A program made the translations under genes and the position numbers. A stretch of DNA of 64,000 nt. Origin: Hirundichthys speculiger (Eukaryota; Chordata; Actinopteri; Beloniformes; Exocoetidae). Below the pieces are notes generated by a model that was given only the letters and a program-made list of their open reading frames with translations, ran no database searches and was not told where the DNA came from. Position 1 is the stretch's first letter, and every line of letters starts with the position of its first letter. Shown piece by piece: positions 1 through 11,790 of the stretch. Location: positions 494,501 through 558,500 of the forward strand of contig JAGFBZ010000851.1 in NCBI GenBank assembly GCA_018398805.1, written 5' to 3'.

Positions 1-376
1 ATAAGGGAGAGAAGAGTAAAATACGGGACTTTCCCGGCCAAAACAGGATACCTGACAGGTTTGGGTGGAACATGCACGGATCATCAACAGATGCTCTATT
101 CTGTCTGGGGTGTAGAAGTAAGTAAGTGAACCCCGACTGGAAGGTCTCAGGATGTTTTACTGGCGTCAGTCGATTTCCCCAACAGATAAAGATAAATCTG
201 GAATAAATTACTCATAAATCTGCCCGGAAACATGAACAAAGGGTGGTGTCCAAGTGTCCTCCGAGACTCTTCTCCCAACAGTCCAGGAGATGTTTCTGAG
301 TTTCCAGGAATGTTCTAGATACTGCAGGACGTCTCAGGACAGACGTTTTAAAGCACTGGAGCTTTGGATCGGTGGT
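1..376. other. Unrecognised non-coding sequence
   Basis: No coding motif, RNA gene or recognisable transposon end was seen here. Frames opening near 254 start at a GTG and show no domain. Confidence 0.5.
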
Positions 377-592
377 CAGGAAGTTCTCCCTACGCTAGGG
401 TTCGGGTTAGGGCCTAACCCTAGCGTCAGGAACAGATCTCCATCAGTCTGGATGTGGTCCAGATGCAGCAGGAAGTTCTCCAGGCGCCAGAGTTCGGGTT
501 CGGGTTAACCTGAACCCGAACTCTAGCGTCAGGAACAGATCTCCATCAGTCTGGACGGGTCCAGATGCTGCTGCAGCAGGAAGTTCTGGAGC
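377..592. repeat. Two-unit tandem duplication with palindromes
   Basis: A block containing TAGCGTCAGGAACAGATCTC occurs twice (about 421 and 523). The block CAGGAAGTTCT recurs at about 377, 470 and 577, giving a period near 93-111 bp. Each unit has a hairpin-forming core. Around 397-425 it is built of GGGTTAGGG facing CCTAACCC. Around 488-522 it is AGAGTTCGGGTT facing AACCCGAACTCT. The TTAGGG-like words are part of the palindromes, not a telomeric array. Confidence 0.75.
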
Positions 593-1156
593 AGGACGGA
601 TGCTGAGGTGGAGCTGCACCATGACAGCAGCTATCTGGATGGAAGGAACGCTCATGGCCAGTCACGTGCACACTCACTGGCCTATTTTTAGTTTTTATAA
701 GTTCTCCCTGTTCGTGAGCTTTACCTAAATTAGCTATTGCTGTTAGATACAGCTGTCGTTGCCAGGTTCTGTTTTTCTCTTTAAAGGAAACCGACGTTTC
801 ACTTTCTTCTGCGTCTAAAGAAGCTTTTTAGCTCCTGAGACCAGCAGCAGACAGATGTGAACACCAGATGTTTCAGCATTTCATTACCTCTGAAGTCATA
901 CTGGCGTCACAGTTTTCACCGATATCACAATACTCTGTTCTGGCCACTACAGGCCTTTAAAAGTTCTTCTGCAGAGTTTGCAGAAGCCACATTTCTATCT
1001 GGAGCTGTGACAGTTTACACGTAGGATCCGGGAACCCCAGCAGACCTGTGGAGAAAGAGTCCAGAGCAGCTCTGAACCTGGGTCCGGTCGAACCCCAGGG
1101 GTCCGGTCGAACCGAAGGGGTTCAGTGGCTCAGTCTCCAGTCGCACGTACGAGCAG
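593..1156. other. Unrecognised non-coding sequence
   Basis: I see no gene, tandem repeat or transposon end in this interval. Confidence 0.4.
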
Positions 1157-2412
1157 TAGGGATGGGAATTGATAAGGTTTTTCCGATTCTGATTCCATTA
1201 TTGATACTGTTTAACGATTCGATTCTTTATCGATTCTCTTATCGATTCTAATTTGGGGAAAAAGGAGAACTAACAGTTTTATTAGTATCAATTTTTTTTT
1301 ACTTAGAAGTCACGAGCTTACAAACTCAACAGCGAGGTCAAAAGAGGCCCAAAGCCTGGATAACGTGTTAACTGTTGTAATATGTAACTGTGCAAATACA
1401 CAAGAATGTGTAACATTTTACTAACTGATTTTTCCTAATAAAACTGAAAAAAAATCTCCCTTTTAAAAGGATATATGAGCTCACTAAGCACTCAAAAATA
1501 ATATTAAAGAAAGATAAATACTATCAAATACAACTGAACAGTACAAATCTGCAAATACTATGAAGAATTAACAATCCTTTAGCAGAAAAATAATCATGTC
1601 TTCCAGCCTCTGAACCAGCCAGACTCTCTCTCTCTCGTCACGGTCATCTTCTAAATGTAATGCAGAAGGCATTGGTTTAATAGCATAGCGTTAATGTTAT
1701 AGCGTGTTTTACAAAGAAGCACATAGGCAGTGGGATAGCTACTTACCAGAGCTTGGCTACTGCTGCTGGGTTGAGATCCGTCAGTCCGAAGCATAAAAAA
1801 CACGACACTCATTATCACATGTTGTGTGCGCAAATGTTTCTGCATGTTAGCCGTGTTCCCTCCCGACGCTGTTATCTCCACTTTACAATGACTGCTAGTT
1901 GCCTTGTTGCCATCTTTCTTTGGTGAAGTGAAGCCAAACTTTGGAGCGTTTGAACCTGGTGGGCGCCATTGTTGTTTACAACTCCAATGCGCGCGCTGAA
2001 CCGACGTAACTTAATCACGTAAGTGCTTTCTGGAATTGACTGTGTGTAACTTGCGTAAATTACGTGAGATTCGTGCTGGTTGGAAACGATAAGAGAATCG
2101 CTGGATAAACTGCCAAACGATTCCATGGAATTGAAACACATGGAACCGATTCTCTACAGGAACTGGTTCTCTACAGGAACCGGTTCTCTACAGGACCCGG
2201 TTCCTGTAGAGAACCGTTTACGGTCATTTAGAAGATGATCGTATATACCAGGTTCCTGTAGAGAACTGGTTCTCTACAGGAACCAGTAGAGAACCAGTTC
2301 TCTACAGGAATCAGTAGAGAACCAGTTCCTGTAGAGAACTGGTTCTCTACAGGAACCGGTTTATAGAGAGAACCGGTTCTCTACAGGAACCGGTTCTAGA
2401 TTCCCAACCCTA
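1157..2412 (-). mobile_element. Non-autonomous hAT DNA transposon
   Basis: The element runs between terminal inverted repeats TAGGGATGGGAAT and ATTCCCAACCCTA, which match with one mismatch. The flanks ACGAGCAG (1149-1156) and ACGAGGAG (2413-2420) match at 7 of 8 positions, as expected for an 8-bp hAT target duplication. The left end is the ATCGATAAG-rich motif common in fish hATs. On the minus strand around 1800-1860 the words NMQKHLRTQH look like the end of a BED zinc finger, so this is a deletion derivative of a transposase-bearing parent. A rearranged relative lies at 44630-45276. Confidence 0.85.
2150..2400. repeat. Palindromic GAACCGGTTC-type block
   Basis: Inside the hAT element, the phrases GGTTCTCTACAGGAACC and its reverse complement alternate about ten times in both orientations. 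The array can fold on itself extensively. It appears to be an expansion of the subterminal inverted sequence of the element; the related copy near 45230 has only one or two such words. Confidence 0.8.
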
Positions 2413-3131
2413 ACGAGGAGACATCTGAAACCGCTGCTCTGCTGCTCCTGGTGGGGGCCAGCAGTTACGCCAGCTGTGCTCTGTTTTCCAGATGTGTCCA
2501 GATATGTCCAGCAGTTCAGCCTCTAAAACCGTTCCTGCATCCTTTGATTTTATCTGCTCAATTCATCTCGTATCTTCTGTTCATTCTCTCTTTTCTTCTG
2601 GATTTTTGTCTCTTTGTTGTTATGAATAAATTTATTTCTGAGACTCGGAGACATGAATAATCAATACTTTTAGGATTTAAATAGATAATAATTGGAGTTT
2701 GTGTCTCAGCAGCAGAAACCAGACTGATTAAAACCCTGATTAGTTCCAGTCAACAGGCACAGCTTTGATCCAGTTCTGGTTCTGGTTGTGAAGACCAGCT
2801 GGAAGCTTGTCCTGCTCCACCTGAACGTTAAAGCCCCTTTAAGCTTCCTGTTTGGTTGACACCAGGTCAGGAGGCTGCGACCTTTCAGCCCCACTTCCTC
2901 CTTTCAGTCTTTTCTTTCTGCTTTTGATGCTAAATGAACTGATCTGAGATCATCTTCAGCTGCTTCTGGTTCTGGAGAGTTCATCAACCATTTCTCCTTC
3001 ACGTTAAAAACTCTTCTCCTTTTTTAAACTTTTATTTGATCACTATTATTATTCAGTCATCAATACTCAGGATGCTTTGTTGCAAATTCACCCCATCAGG
3101 TTGGAAATAGTCCCGTTTTTTAGTTTTACAG
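2413..3131. other. Unrecognised non-coding sequence
   Basis: AT-leaning sequence without recognised gene or transposon features. The frames at 2451-2660 and 2706-2894 lack domains. Confidence 0.4.
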
Positions 3132-3332
<201 letters not shown>

Positions 3333-3342
3333 TCAATCCCAT

Positions 3343-4250
3343 TTTCAGTTCAGTTTTATTTGTATAGCATCTGTTTCAATGTTAACTGTCTTCAGGTCTT
3401 TACAGAGACCCAGATCATGACCCCCAAGCGAATATCATTAACTAAAATTATTATATTAATATAAATAAAATATAAATATAAATCCTAATCAATGATAATG
3501 GAGGTAAAAAACTCCTTCAGAGGGAGAAAAAACCTTTAAGCCAAACAGTGGCAAGAAAAAACTCCACTTTAAGAGGAAGAAACCTTGAGCAGGACCTGGC
3601 TCATATGGAGGGACCTTCCTGATGAAGACCAGCTGGATAAAGAAAGAAAAGAGGAGAGACAGGACAGAGAGAGGAGGGAGGACAGAGAGGAAGGAGGACA
3701 GAGAGAGGAGAGACAGGACAATATTTCAGAGATGAAAAAAGTCAGTCTGACAAACCTGATTAATATGCTGCCTAAATGACATATCCTGATCAAAAATGAC
3801 TCCAAGGTTTTTCACAGCTGTGCTGGAAACCAGCGGAAACCCAGTTAATCCATTCCTCAGGTGTTTGGGACCAAAGACAATAACCTTTGTTTTATCCGAG
3901 TTTAGAAGCAAAAAGTTAGAGGACATCCAGGACTTAATGTCATTAAGACACCCTTGAAGTTTAGCCAAAGGTTTTGTTTCTTCTGGTTTCATAGATAAGT
4001 ACAGCTGCGTATCATCAGCGTAGCAATGAAAGTTTATGCTGTGGCTCTGGATAATTCTTCCCAAGGGCAACATGTATAAAGTGAAAAGGATTGGTCCCAG
4101 AACTGAGCCCTGTGGAACGCCATAGCAGACCCTAGTCCGTGTAGAAGAAACGTCATTAACATGGATGAACTGGAACCTGTCATATAGGTATGACTTAAAC
4201 CAGCCTAATGCTGTCCCTTTAATTCCAACAGTGTCTCTGATCTATGCATT
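3343..4250 (-). mobile_element. Dead LINE fragment, L2/CR1-like reverse transcriptase
   Basis: Minus-strand translation of 4073-3726 contains the reverse transcriptase catalytic motif FHCYADDTQLYLS followed by typical downstream blocks (LNSDKTKVIVFG, KNLGVIFD). Just upstream (4074-4160) a GVPQGSVLGP-type block can be read. The frame breaks near 3735. The 3' part (3343-3725) is a non-coding tail whose terminal words, TTTTATTTGTATAGC on the plus strand, recur at 39580. A GGACAGAGAGAGGA-rich patch (3656-3720) lies in the tail. The copy is 5'-truncated. The L2/CR1 assignment rests on motif style only; Rex1 is an alternative. Confidence 0.85.
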
Positions 4251-4285
4251 CAGGATTCAGGTGTGATGACTCCAGCAGAGATGAG

Positions 4286-4391
4286 ATCTGGTGATCACGA
4301 TGGGAATCGATCTGGTGATCACGATGGGAATCGATCTGGTGATCACGATGGGAATCAATCCGCTGATCACGATGGGAATCAATCTGATCAC
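4286..4391. repeat. 24-bp minisatellite, about four copies
   Basis: The unit GATCTGGTGATCACGATGGG plus AATC is repeated with few changes. Because 24 is a multiple of three, ORFs stay open on both strands; these are not genes. Confidence 0.95.
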
Positions 4392-4885
4392 TGCTTCCAA
4401 GGCAGGAACAGAGGTTCAGCCATAAACAGATCAATGAAGGACACCTGGAGGAGATCATCAAAACCAACCTCAGGTAGAAAACAGTCCATTTTTCACTGAA
4501 CGGGTTTTCTTTTTTTTAGATCTTTTTGGCCGCAACACCTGGTCAGAAATTCATTTAAAGCATTTAAAAGGAATTTAAAAGGGATTTCTTGGTAAGAGTT
4601 GGATAAAAGCAGGATAACAGTAAATATCAGGTGCTCTGTTGTCCTCACATGAACAGGAACCAGGAAAAAGTCCACGCAGAGACGTCTTGATTGGTGGACA
4701 TTGGTGTCTTACTATCACTGCTCTGTTAGAGAAATACAGAAATACAACCATGTCTTCACAGCTACATTCATAGCAGCCGGTTTTAGGGGGCGGAGTCAGA
4801 GACTTTCTGACTCCTCCTCTTTTACAGGGTTAGGGTTAGGTCAAAATTTGGAACATGTCACTGAATGAGAAAAAATCATATAAAG
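4392..4885. other. Unrecognised sequence before the satellite
   Basis: No gene or clear transposon was recognised. A short GGGTTAGGGTTAGG patch at about 4827-4840 is only two units long. Confidence 0.4.
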
Positions 4886-6267
4886 ACCACCAGAGGCTGC
4901 AGTTCCTCTACCGACCACTAGTGACTGCAGTTCCTCTACCGACCGCTAGAGGATGCAGTTCCTCTACCGAACACTAGAGGATGCAGTTCCTCTACTGACC
5001 ACTAGTGACTGCAGTTCCTCTACTGACCGCTAGAGGATGCAATTCCTCTACTGACCACTAGAGACTGCAGTTCCACTACCGACCACTAGAGACTGCAGTT
5101 CCACCACCGACCACTAGAGGATGCAGTTCCTCTACCGACCGCTAGAGGATGCAGTTCCTCTACCTACCACTAGAGGATGCAGTTCCTCTACTGACCACTA
5201 GTGACTGCAGTTCCTCTACCGACCGCTAGAGGATGCAGTTCCTCTACTGACCACTAGAGACTGCAGTTCCACTACCGACCACTAGAGACTGCAGTTCCAC
5301 TACCGACCACTAGAGGATGCAGTTCCTCTACTGACCACTAGAGACTGCAGTTCATCTACTGACCACTAGAGGCTGCAGTTCCACTACCGACCACTAGAGG
5401 CTGCAGTTCTTCTATTGACCACAAGAGAATGCAGTTCCACTACCGACCACTAGAGGCTGCAGTTCCTCTACTGACCACAAGAGGATGCAGTTCCACTATC
5501 AACCACCAGAGGCTGCACTTCCTCTACCGACCACTAGAGGCTGCAGTTCCACTACCGACCACTAGAGGATGCAGTTCCTCTACTGACCACTAGAGACTGC
5601 AGTTCATCTACTGACCACTAGAGGCTGCAGTTCCACTACCTACCACCAGAGGCTGCAGTTCCTGTACTGACCACAAGAGGATGCAGTTCCACTACCAACC
5701 ACTAGAGGCTGCAGTTCCACTATCGACCACTAGAGGCTGCAGTTCCTCTACCGACCACTAGAGGCTGCAGTTCCACTACCGACCACTAGAGGATGCAGTT
5801 CCTCTACTGACCACTAGAGACTGCAGTTCATCTACTGACCACTAGAGGCTGCAGTTCCACTACCGACCACCAGAGGCTGCAGTTCCTCTACTGACCACAA
5901 GAGGATGCAGTTCCACTACCGACCACTAGAGGCTGCAGTTCCTCTACTGACCACTAGAGACTGCAGTTCCTCTACCGACCGCTAGAGGATGCAGTTCCTC
6001 TACCGACCACTAGAGGATGCAATTCCTCTACTGACCACTAGAAACTGCAGTTCCACTACCGACCACTAGAGACTGCAGTTCCACTACCGACCACTAGAGA
6101 CTGCAGTTCCACTACCGACCACTAGAGGATGCAGTTCCTCTACTGACCACTAGAGACTGCAGTTCCTCTACCGACCACTAAAGACTGCAGTTCCTCTACT
6201 GACCACTAGAGGCTGCAGTTCCACTATCAACCACTAGTGGCTGCAGTTCCACTACCGACCACTAGAG

Positions 6268-6630
6268 CAGCCATTCCCAAACTTCAGAATACCAAGGCCC
6301 AATTTAAAATGTGAAAAATCTCTGCGGCCCACCGAAACCTTTAATCACATCTGTGACCAACATACAGGACTAGGAGCCATGATCTGATATTGATGTAAGG
6401 GGTCAACAAATAAGGTGACACTTGTCATATTAAGTTAAGATGACGGTAGAATAACACTTAACTGGTTTGTTTTGTTACTTCTTAACGTTTTTAATTATTT
6501 TGTTAACATTTTACAGTAATTTAAAACATTTTTAAAAAAGAATTTAAAACATAATTGTTTAATTTTAATGACCTCTCACGGACCACCTGCAGTACCGCGA
6601 CGGCTCACCAGCTCACTTTGGGAATCCCTG
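6268..6630 (-). mobile_element. hAT MITE inside the satellite, copy 1
   Basis: A 363-bp element with ends CAGCCATTCCCAAACT and ACTTTGGGAATCCCTG. It is flanked on both sides by CACTAGAG (6260-6267 and 6631-6638), a perfect 8-bp target duplication that is itself part of a satellite unit. It has no coding capacity. A related, oppositely oriented copy is at 54259-54630. Strand is relative to that copy and is arbitrary. Confidence 0.92.
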
Positions 6631-7904
6631 CACTAGAGGATGCAGTTCCTCTACTGACCACAAGAGGATGCAGTTCCACTATCAACCACCAGAGGCTGCA
6701 GTTCCTCTACCGACCACTAGAGGCTGCAGTTCCACTACCGACCACTAGAGGATGCAGTTCCTCTACTGACCACTAGAGACTGCAGTTCATCTACTGACCA
6801 CTAGAGGCTGCAGTTCCACTACCGACCACCAGAGGCTGCAGTTCCTGTACTGACCACAAGAGGATGCAGTTCCACTACCAACCACTAGAGGCTGCAGTTC
6901 CACTATCGACCACTAGAGGCTGCAGTTCCACTACCGACCACTAGAGGATGCAGTTCCTCTACTGACCACTAGAGACTGCAGTTCATCTACTGACCACTAG
7001 AGGCTGCAGTTCCACTACCGACCACTAGAGGCTGCAGTTCTTCTATTGACCACAAGAGAATGCAGTTCCACTACCGACCACTAGAGGCTGCAGTTCCTCT
7101 ACTGACCACAAGAGGATGCAGTTCCACTATCAACCACCAGAGGCTGCACTTCCTCTACCACCGACCACTAGAGGCTGCAGTTCCACTACCGACCACTAGA
7201 GGATGCAGTTCCTCTACTGACCACTAGAGACTGCAGTTCATCTACTGACCACTAGAGGCTGCAGTTCCACTACCTACCACCAGAGGCTGCAGTTCCTGTA
7301 CTGACCACAAGAGGATGCAGTTCCACTACCAACCACTAGAGGCTGCAGTTCCACTATCGACCACTAGAGGCTGCAGTTCCTCTACCGACCACTAGAGGCT
7401 GCAGTTCCACTACCGACCACTAGAGGATGCAGTTCCTCTACTGACCACTAGAGACTGCAGTTCATCTACTGACCACTAGAGGCTGCAGTTCCACTACCGA
7501 CCACCAGAGGCTGCAGTTCCTCTACTGACCACAAGAGGATGCAGTTCCACTACCGACCACTAGAGGCTGCAGTTCCTCTACTGACCACTAGAGACTGCAG
7601 TTCCTCTACCGACCGCTAGAGGATGCAGTTCCTCTACCGACCACTAGAGGATGCAATTCCTCTACTGACCACTAGAAACTGCAGTTCCACTACCGACCAC
7701 TAGAGACTGCAGTTCCACTACCGACCACTAGAGACTGCAGTTCCACTACCGACCACTAGAGGATGCAGTTCCTCTACTGACCACTAGAGACTGCAGTTCC
7801 TCTACCGACCACTAAAGACTGCAGTTCCTCTACTGACCACTAGAGGCTGCTGCAGTTCCACTATCAACCACTAGTGGCTGCAGTTCCACTACCGACCACT
7901 AGAG

Positions 7905-8267
7905 CAGCCATTCCCAAACTTCAGAATACCAAGGCCCAATTTAAAATGTGAAAAATCTCTGCGGCCCACCGAAACCTTTAATCACATCTGTGACCAACAT
8001 ACAGGACTAGGAGCCATGATCTGATATTGATGTAAGGGGTCAACAAATAAGGTGACACTTGTCATATTAAGTTAAGATGACGGTAGAATAACACTTAACT
8101 GGTTTGTTTTGTTACTTCTTAACGTTTTTAATTATTTTGTTAACATTTTACAGTAATTTAAAACATTTTTAAAAAAGAATTTAAAACATAATTGTTTAAT
8201 TTTAATGACCTCTCACGGACCACCTGCAGTACCGCGACGGCTCACCAGCTCACTTTGGGAATCCCTG
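7905..8267 (-). mobile_element. hAT MITE inside the satellite, copy 2
   Basis: Nearly or completely identical to the element at 6268-6630 and in the same flanking context, with the same CACTAGAG duplication (7897-7904 and 8268-8275). The shift is 1637 bp. It therefore arose by duplication of the satellite block after insertion rather than by a second transposition. Confidence 0.92.
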
Positions 8268-9628
8268 CACTAGAGGATGCAGTTCCTCTACTGACCACAA
8301 GAGGATGCAGTTCCACTATCAACCACCAGAGGCTGCAGTTCCTCTACCGACCACTAGAGGCTGCAGTTCCACTACCGACCACTAGAGGATGCAGTTCCTC
8401 TACTGACCACTAGAGACTGCAGTTCATCTACTGACCACTAGAGGCTGCAGTTCCACTACCGACCACCAGAGGCTGCAGTTCCTGTACTGACCACAAGAGG
8501 ATGCAGTTCCACTACCAACCACTAGAGGCTGCAGTTCCACTATCGACCACTAGAGGCTGCAGTTCCACTACCGACCACTAGAGGATGCAGTTCCTCTACT
8601 GACCACTAGAGACTGCAGTTCATCTACTGACCACTAGAGGCTGCAGTTCCACTACCGACCACCAGAGGCTGCAGTTCCTCTACTGACCACAAGAGGATGC
8701 AGTTCCACTACTGACCACTAGAGGATGCAGTTCCACTATCGACCACTAGAGGCTGCAGTTCCACTACCGACCACTAGAGGATGCAGTTCCTCTACTGACC
8801 ACTAGAGACTGCAGTTCATCTACTGACCACTAGAGGCTGCAGTTCCACTACCGACCACCAGAGGCTGCAGTTCCTCTACTGACCACAAGAGGATGCAGTT
8901 CCACTACTGACCACTAGAGGATGCAGTTCCTCTACTGACCACTAGAGACTGCAGTTCTTCTACTGACCACAAGAGGATGCAGTTCCACTACCGACCACTA
9001 GAAGCTGCAGTTCCTCTACCAACCACTAGAGGCTGCAGTTCCTCTGCTGACCACAAGAGGATGCAGTTCCACTACCGACCACTAGAGGCTGCAGTTCCAC
9101 TATCAACCACTAGTGGCTGCAGTTTCCACTACCGACCACTAGAGGATGCAGTTCCTCTACTGACCACTAGAGACTGCAGTTCATCTACTGACCACTAGAG
9201 GCTGCAGTTCCACTACCGACCACCAGAGGCTACAGTTCCTCTACTGACCACCAGGGGCTGCAGTTCCTCTACCGACCACTAGGGGCTGCAGTTCCTCTAC
9301 CGACCACTAGAGGCTGCAGTTCCTCTACTGACCACAAGAGGATGCAGTTCCACTACCGACCACTAGAGGCTGCAGTTCCACTACCGACCACCAGAGGCTG
9401 CAGTTCCACTACCGACCACTAGAGGCTGCAGTTCCTCTACCGACCACTAGAGGCTGCAGTTCCTCTACCGACCACTAGAGGCTGCAGTTCCTCTACTGAC
9501 CACAAGAGGATGCAGTTCCACTACCGACCACTAGAGGCTGCAGTTCCACTACCGACCACTAGAGGCTGCAGTTTCTTTACCGACCACTAGAGGCTGCAGT
9601 TCCTCTACCGACCACTAGAGGCTGCAGT

Positions 9629-10454
9629 GGTCTGTACTTGACCTCGGACTACTGGTGGTCTCACGTTTTTTGTCGCCTGAATGAAAATCTCCTCCTTCAA
9701 ATATCAATCAGTTTCCACTTTTTCAAACACAAATTTTCTCATAATAAATGTCATATTTTTCTCAGCTGCAGCTTTGTTGCTACTTTATCTAATCATGATT
9801 TTATGGTTTAAATAAGTCGTCCGAATTGACATTTCAGTCCACATCCTGTCACTAAATATGAGCGAGTAACTGATGCTGCAGCATTTTATCCTCTCAGTTT
9901 ACCATCAGGGACGTTAATGCAGCTGTATGGATTATTAATTATTCTGCTGAACAAACGTTTCATGACGTTGAACATAAATCCTGGATGTTTTAAGAAAGTA
10001 AAACAGTGACATCAGATGTTTAAGTCACGAGGATGTCAGAGACTGTGGTTTCTGAATTTTATCAGAATATCTGGAAGAGCAGCCCAATGAAAACAGCTGA
10101 TTACCTGGAGTTTTAGCAGTGATAACATCAACAGGTAGCAGTGATATTCATCAATAACAGGTGATCAGACGGCATCAGCAGTTACTGGAATCATGTGACT
10201 GAGGGTTCCCAACCCTAAAACGAAGGCCACAACAGACAATCTGCCCCAGAAATGTTCTCTCTTTTTAGTTTTTAATGCTCTGAGGAATAAAACTGTTTAG
10301 AAACAAATCAGACAAAACTCCCAGAAACCTCCTGGGTTAAACCGGAACCTTCCCCCAGAACCGAACCAGATCAGGAGAGAAGATGAAGCCAGAACAGCCA
10401 GAGTTCTGCTGCTCCATGGACTTCTGACCCGCTGAAACTTAACGAGGAACGTAG
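9629..10454. other. Unrecognised non-coding sequence
   Basis: AT-rich sequence with no gene or clear repeat seen. Confidence 0.4.
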
Positions 10455-10890
10455 TCGTTAAGACCAGAGACTCGTTAATACCAGAGACTCGTTAATACCA
10501 GAGACTCGTTAATACCAGAGACTTGTTAGGACCAGAGACTCGTTAGGACCAGAGACTCGTTAATACCAGAGACTCGTTAATACCAGAGACTCGTTAGGAC
10601 CAGAGACTCATTAGGGCCAGAGACTCGTTTATACCAGAGACTCGTTAATACCAGAGACTCGTTAGGACCAGAGACTCGTTAGGACCAGAGACTCGTTAAT
10701 ACCAGAGACTCGTTAATACCAGACACTCGTTAGGACCAGAGACTCGTTAGGACCAGAGACTTGTTAGGACCAGAGACTCGTTAATACCAGAGACTCATTA
10801 ATACCAGAGACTCGTTAGAACCAGAGACTCGTTAATACCAGAGACTCGTTAGGACCAGAGACTCGTTAATACCAGAGACTCGTTAGGACC
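10455..10890. repeat. 17-bp minisatellite, about 26 copies
   Basis: Units of CGTTAATACCAGAGACT and CGTTAGGACCAGAGACT alternate in an irregular pattern, with rare CATTA and TTGTTA variants. Confidence 0.97.
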
Positions 10891-11421
10891 ATCAGGAGGA
10901 GGAAGAACATCACAGAATAATAAATACCATTTCAGGTTTAGCCTGAGGCTGCAGGAATAAAAGACAATTAGAGTCAAACATGTTCAGCTGAACTAGTTTA
11001 ACTAGTTTTAAAAATGGCGCTGGGCTTAAATAGAGATAATTATATCAATTAAATATCTAAAAAATAAATAAAATGTCTTCCAAAGAGTAGCGTTTTTGAG
11101 GAGATAAAGGCTCCAAAATTAGCCATGAAATAAATTATTCAATAATTATTGAAATGAAATTAATTATTTAAACCTTCTCCTACCATAAAATTAAAAAAAA
11201 AAATTTATGTGTCAAAAAAAAGAAGGAACAAAACATTTAGCCAATAAATGAAAGTAATTAATTAAAGTAAAACCTCTGTTTTAAAGAAATACAGTCAAAG
11301 GAGCTGCTGTCTTAAAAAATTAGAAAGAAAATAAAAACATCAACAGAAATGTTTTTAACTGTATAAAATGTTTCATAAAAAGTGTAAAAGATGATGAAAA
11401 TTTAATAAAAGTCATTATCTA
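10891..11421. other. AT-rich non-coding sequence
   Basis: A/T-rich with poly-A patches. Nothing recognised. Confidence 0.4.
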
Positions 11422-11790
11422 CAGTCATGGAAAAAATTATTAGACCACCCTTGTTTTCTTCAGTTTCTTGTTCATTTTAATGCCTGGTACAACTAAAGGT
11501 ACATTTGTTTGGACAAACATAACGATAACACCAACGATTGCTCATAAGAGTTTTATTTAAGAGCTGATATCTTACCATTTTCCATGGTTTTCTTGATTAT
11601 AACCTAAATCACTTAAGTTTTTACATCAATAGCTATGGCGTTGTTGTACTGCCAAAAACACTGCTTTTATGCATTCAGTGTTTTCTTTTCTGTCTGTTTT
11701 AGTCACATGATGACGTTTAGTGGTACCAGGTATTAAAATAAACAAGAAAGTGAAGAAAAAATGGTGGTCTAATAATTTTTTCCATGACTG
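11422..11790. mobile_element. Tc1/mariner-type MITE
   Basis: A 369-bp element with long inverted ends: CAGTCATGGAAAAAATTATT at the left, and AATAATTTTTTCCATGACTG at the right. It is preceded by TA and followed by TT, consistent with a TA target site with one later change. The interior is AT-rich and non-coding. The ends match a widespread vertebrate Tc1-type family as I remember it. Confidence 0.88.

Larger units (their letters stand above)
4886..9628. repeat. 28-bp satellite array with higher-order structure
   Basis: About 4.0 kb of head-to-tail 28-bp units of the form TGCAGTTCCTCTACCGACCA plus CTAGAGGC, roughly 140 copies after removing two transposon insertions. Most units carry a PstI site (CTGCAG). 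Variants (CCACTA versus CCTCTA, GAGGA versus GAGAC, ACAAGAGG versus ACTAGAGG) are arranged in a reproducible order. The order from about 5290 to 7020 repeats from about 6921 to 8657 with offset 1631-1637 bp, so the array contains a large tandem duplication. There are no unique spacers, so it is not a CRISPR array. Confidence 0.97.

Noticed and set aside
4826..4840. Telomere-like TTAGGG repeat, also near 404-420
   Set aside because: Only one or two units, and at 404-420 part of a palindrome; not an interstitial telomere array.
4886..9628. CRISPR-like array
   Set aside because: Units are contiguous 28-mers with no unique spacers, in eukaryotic context with hAT insertions.
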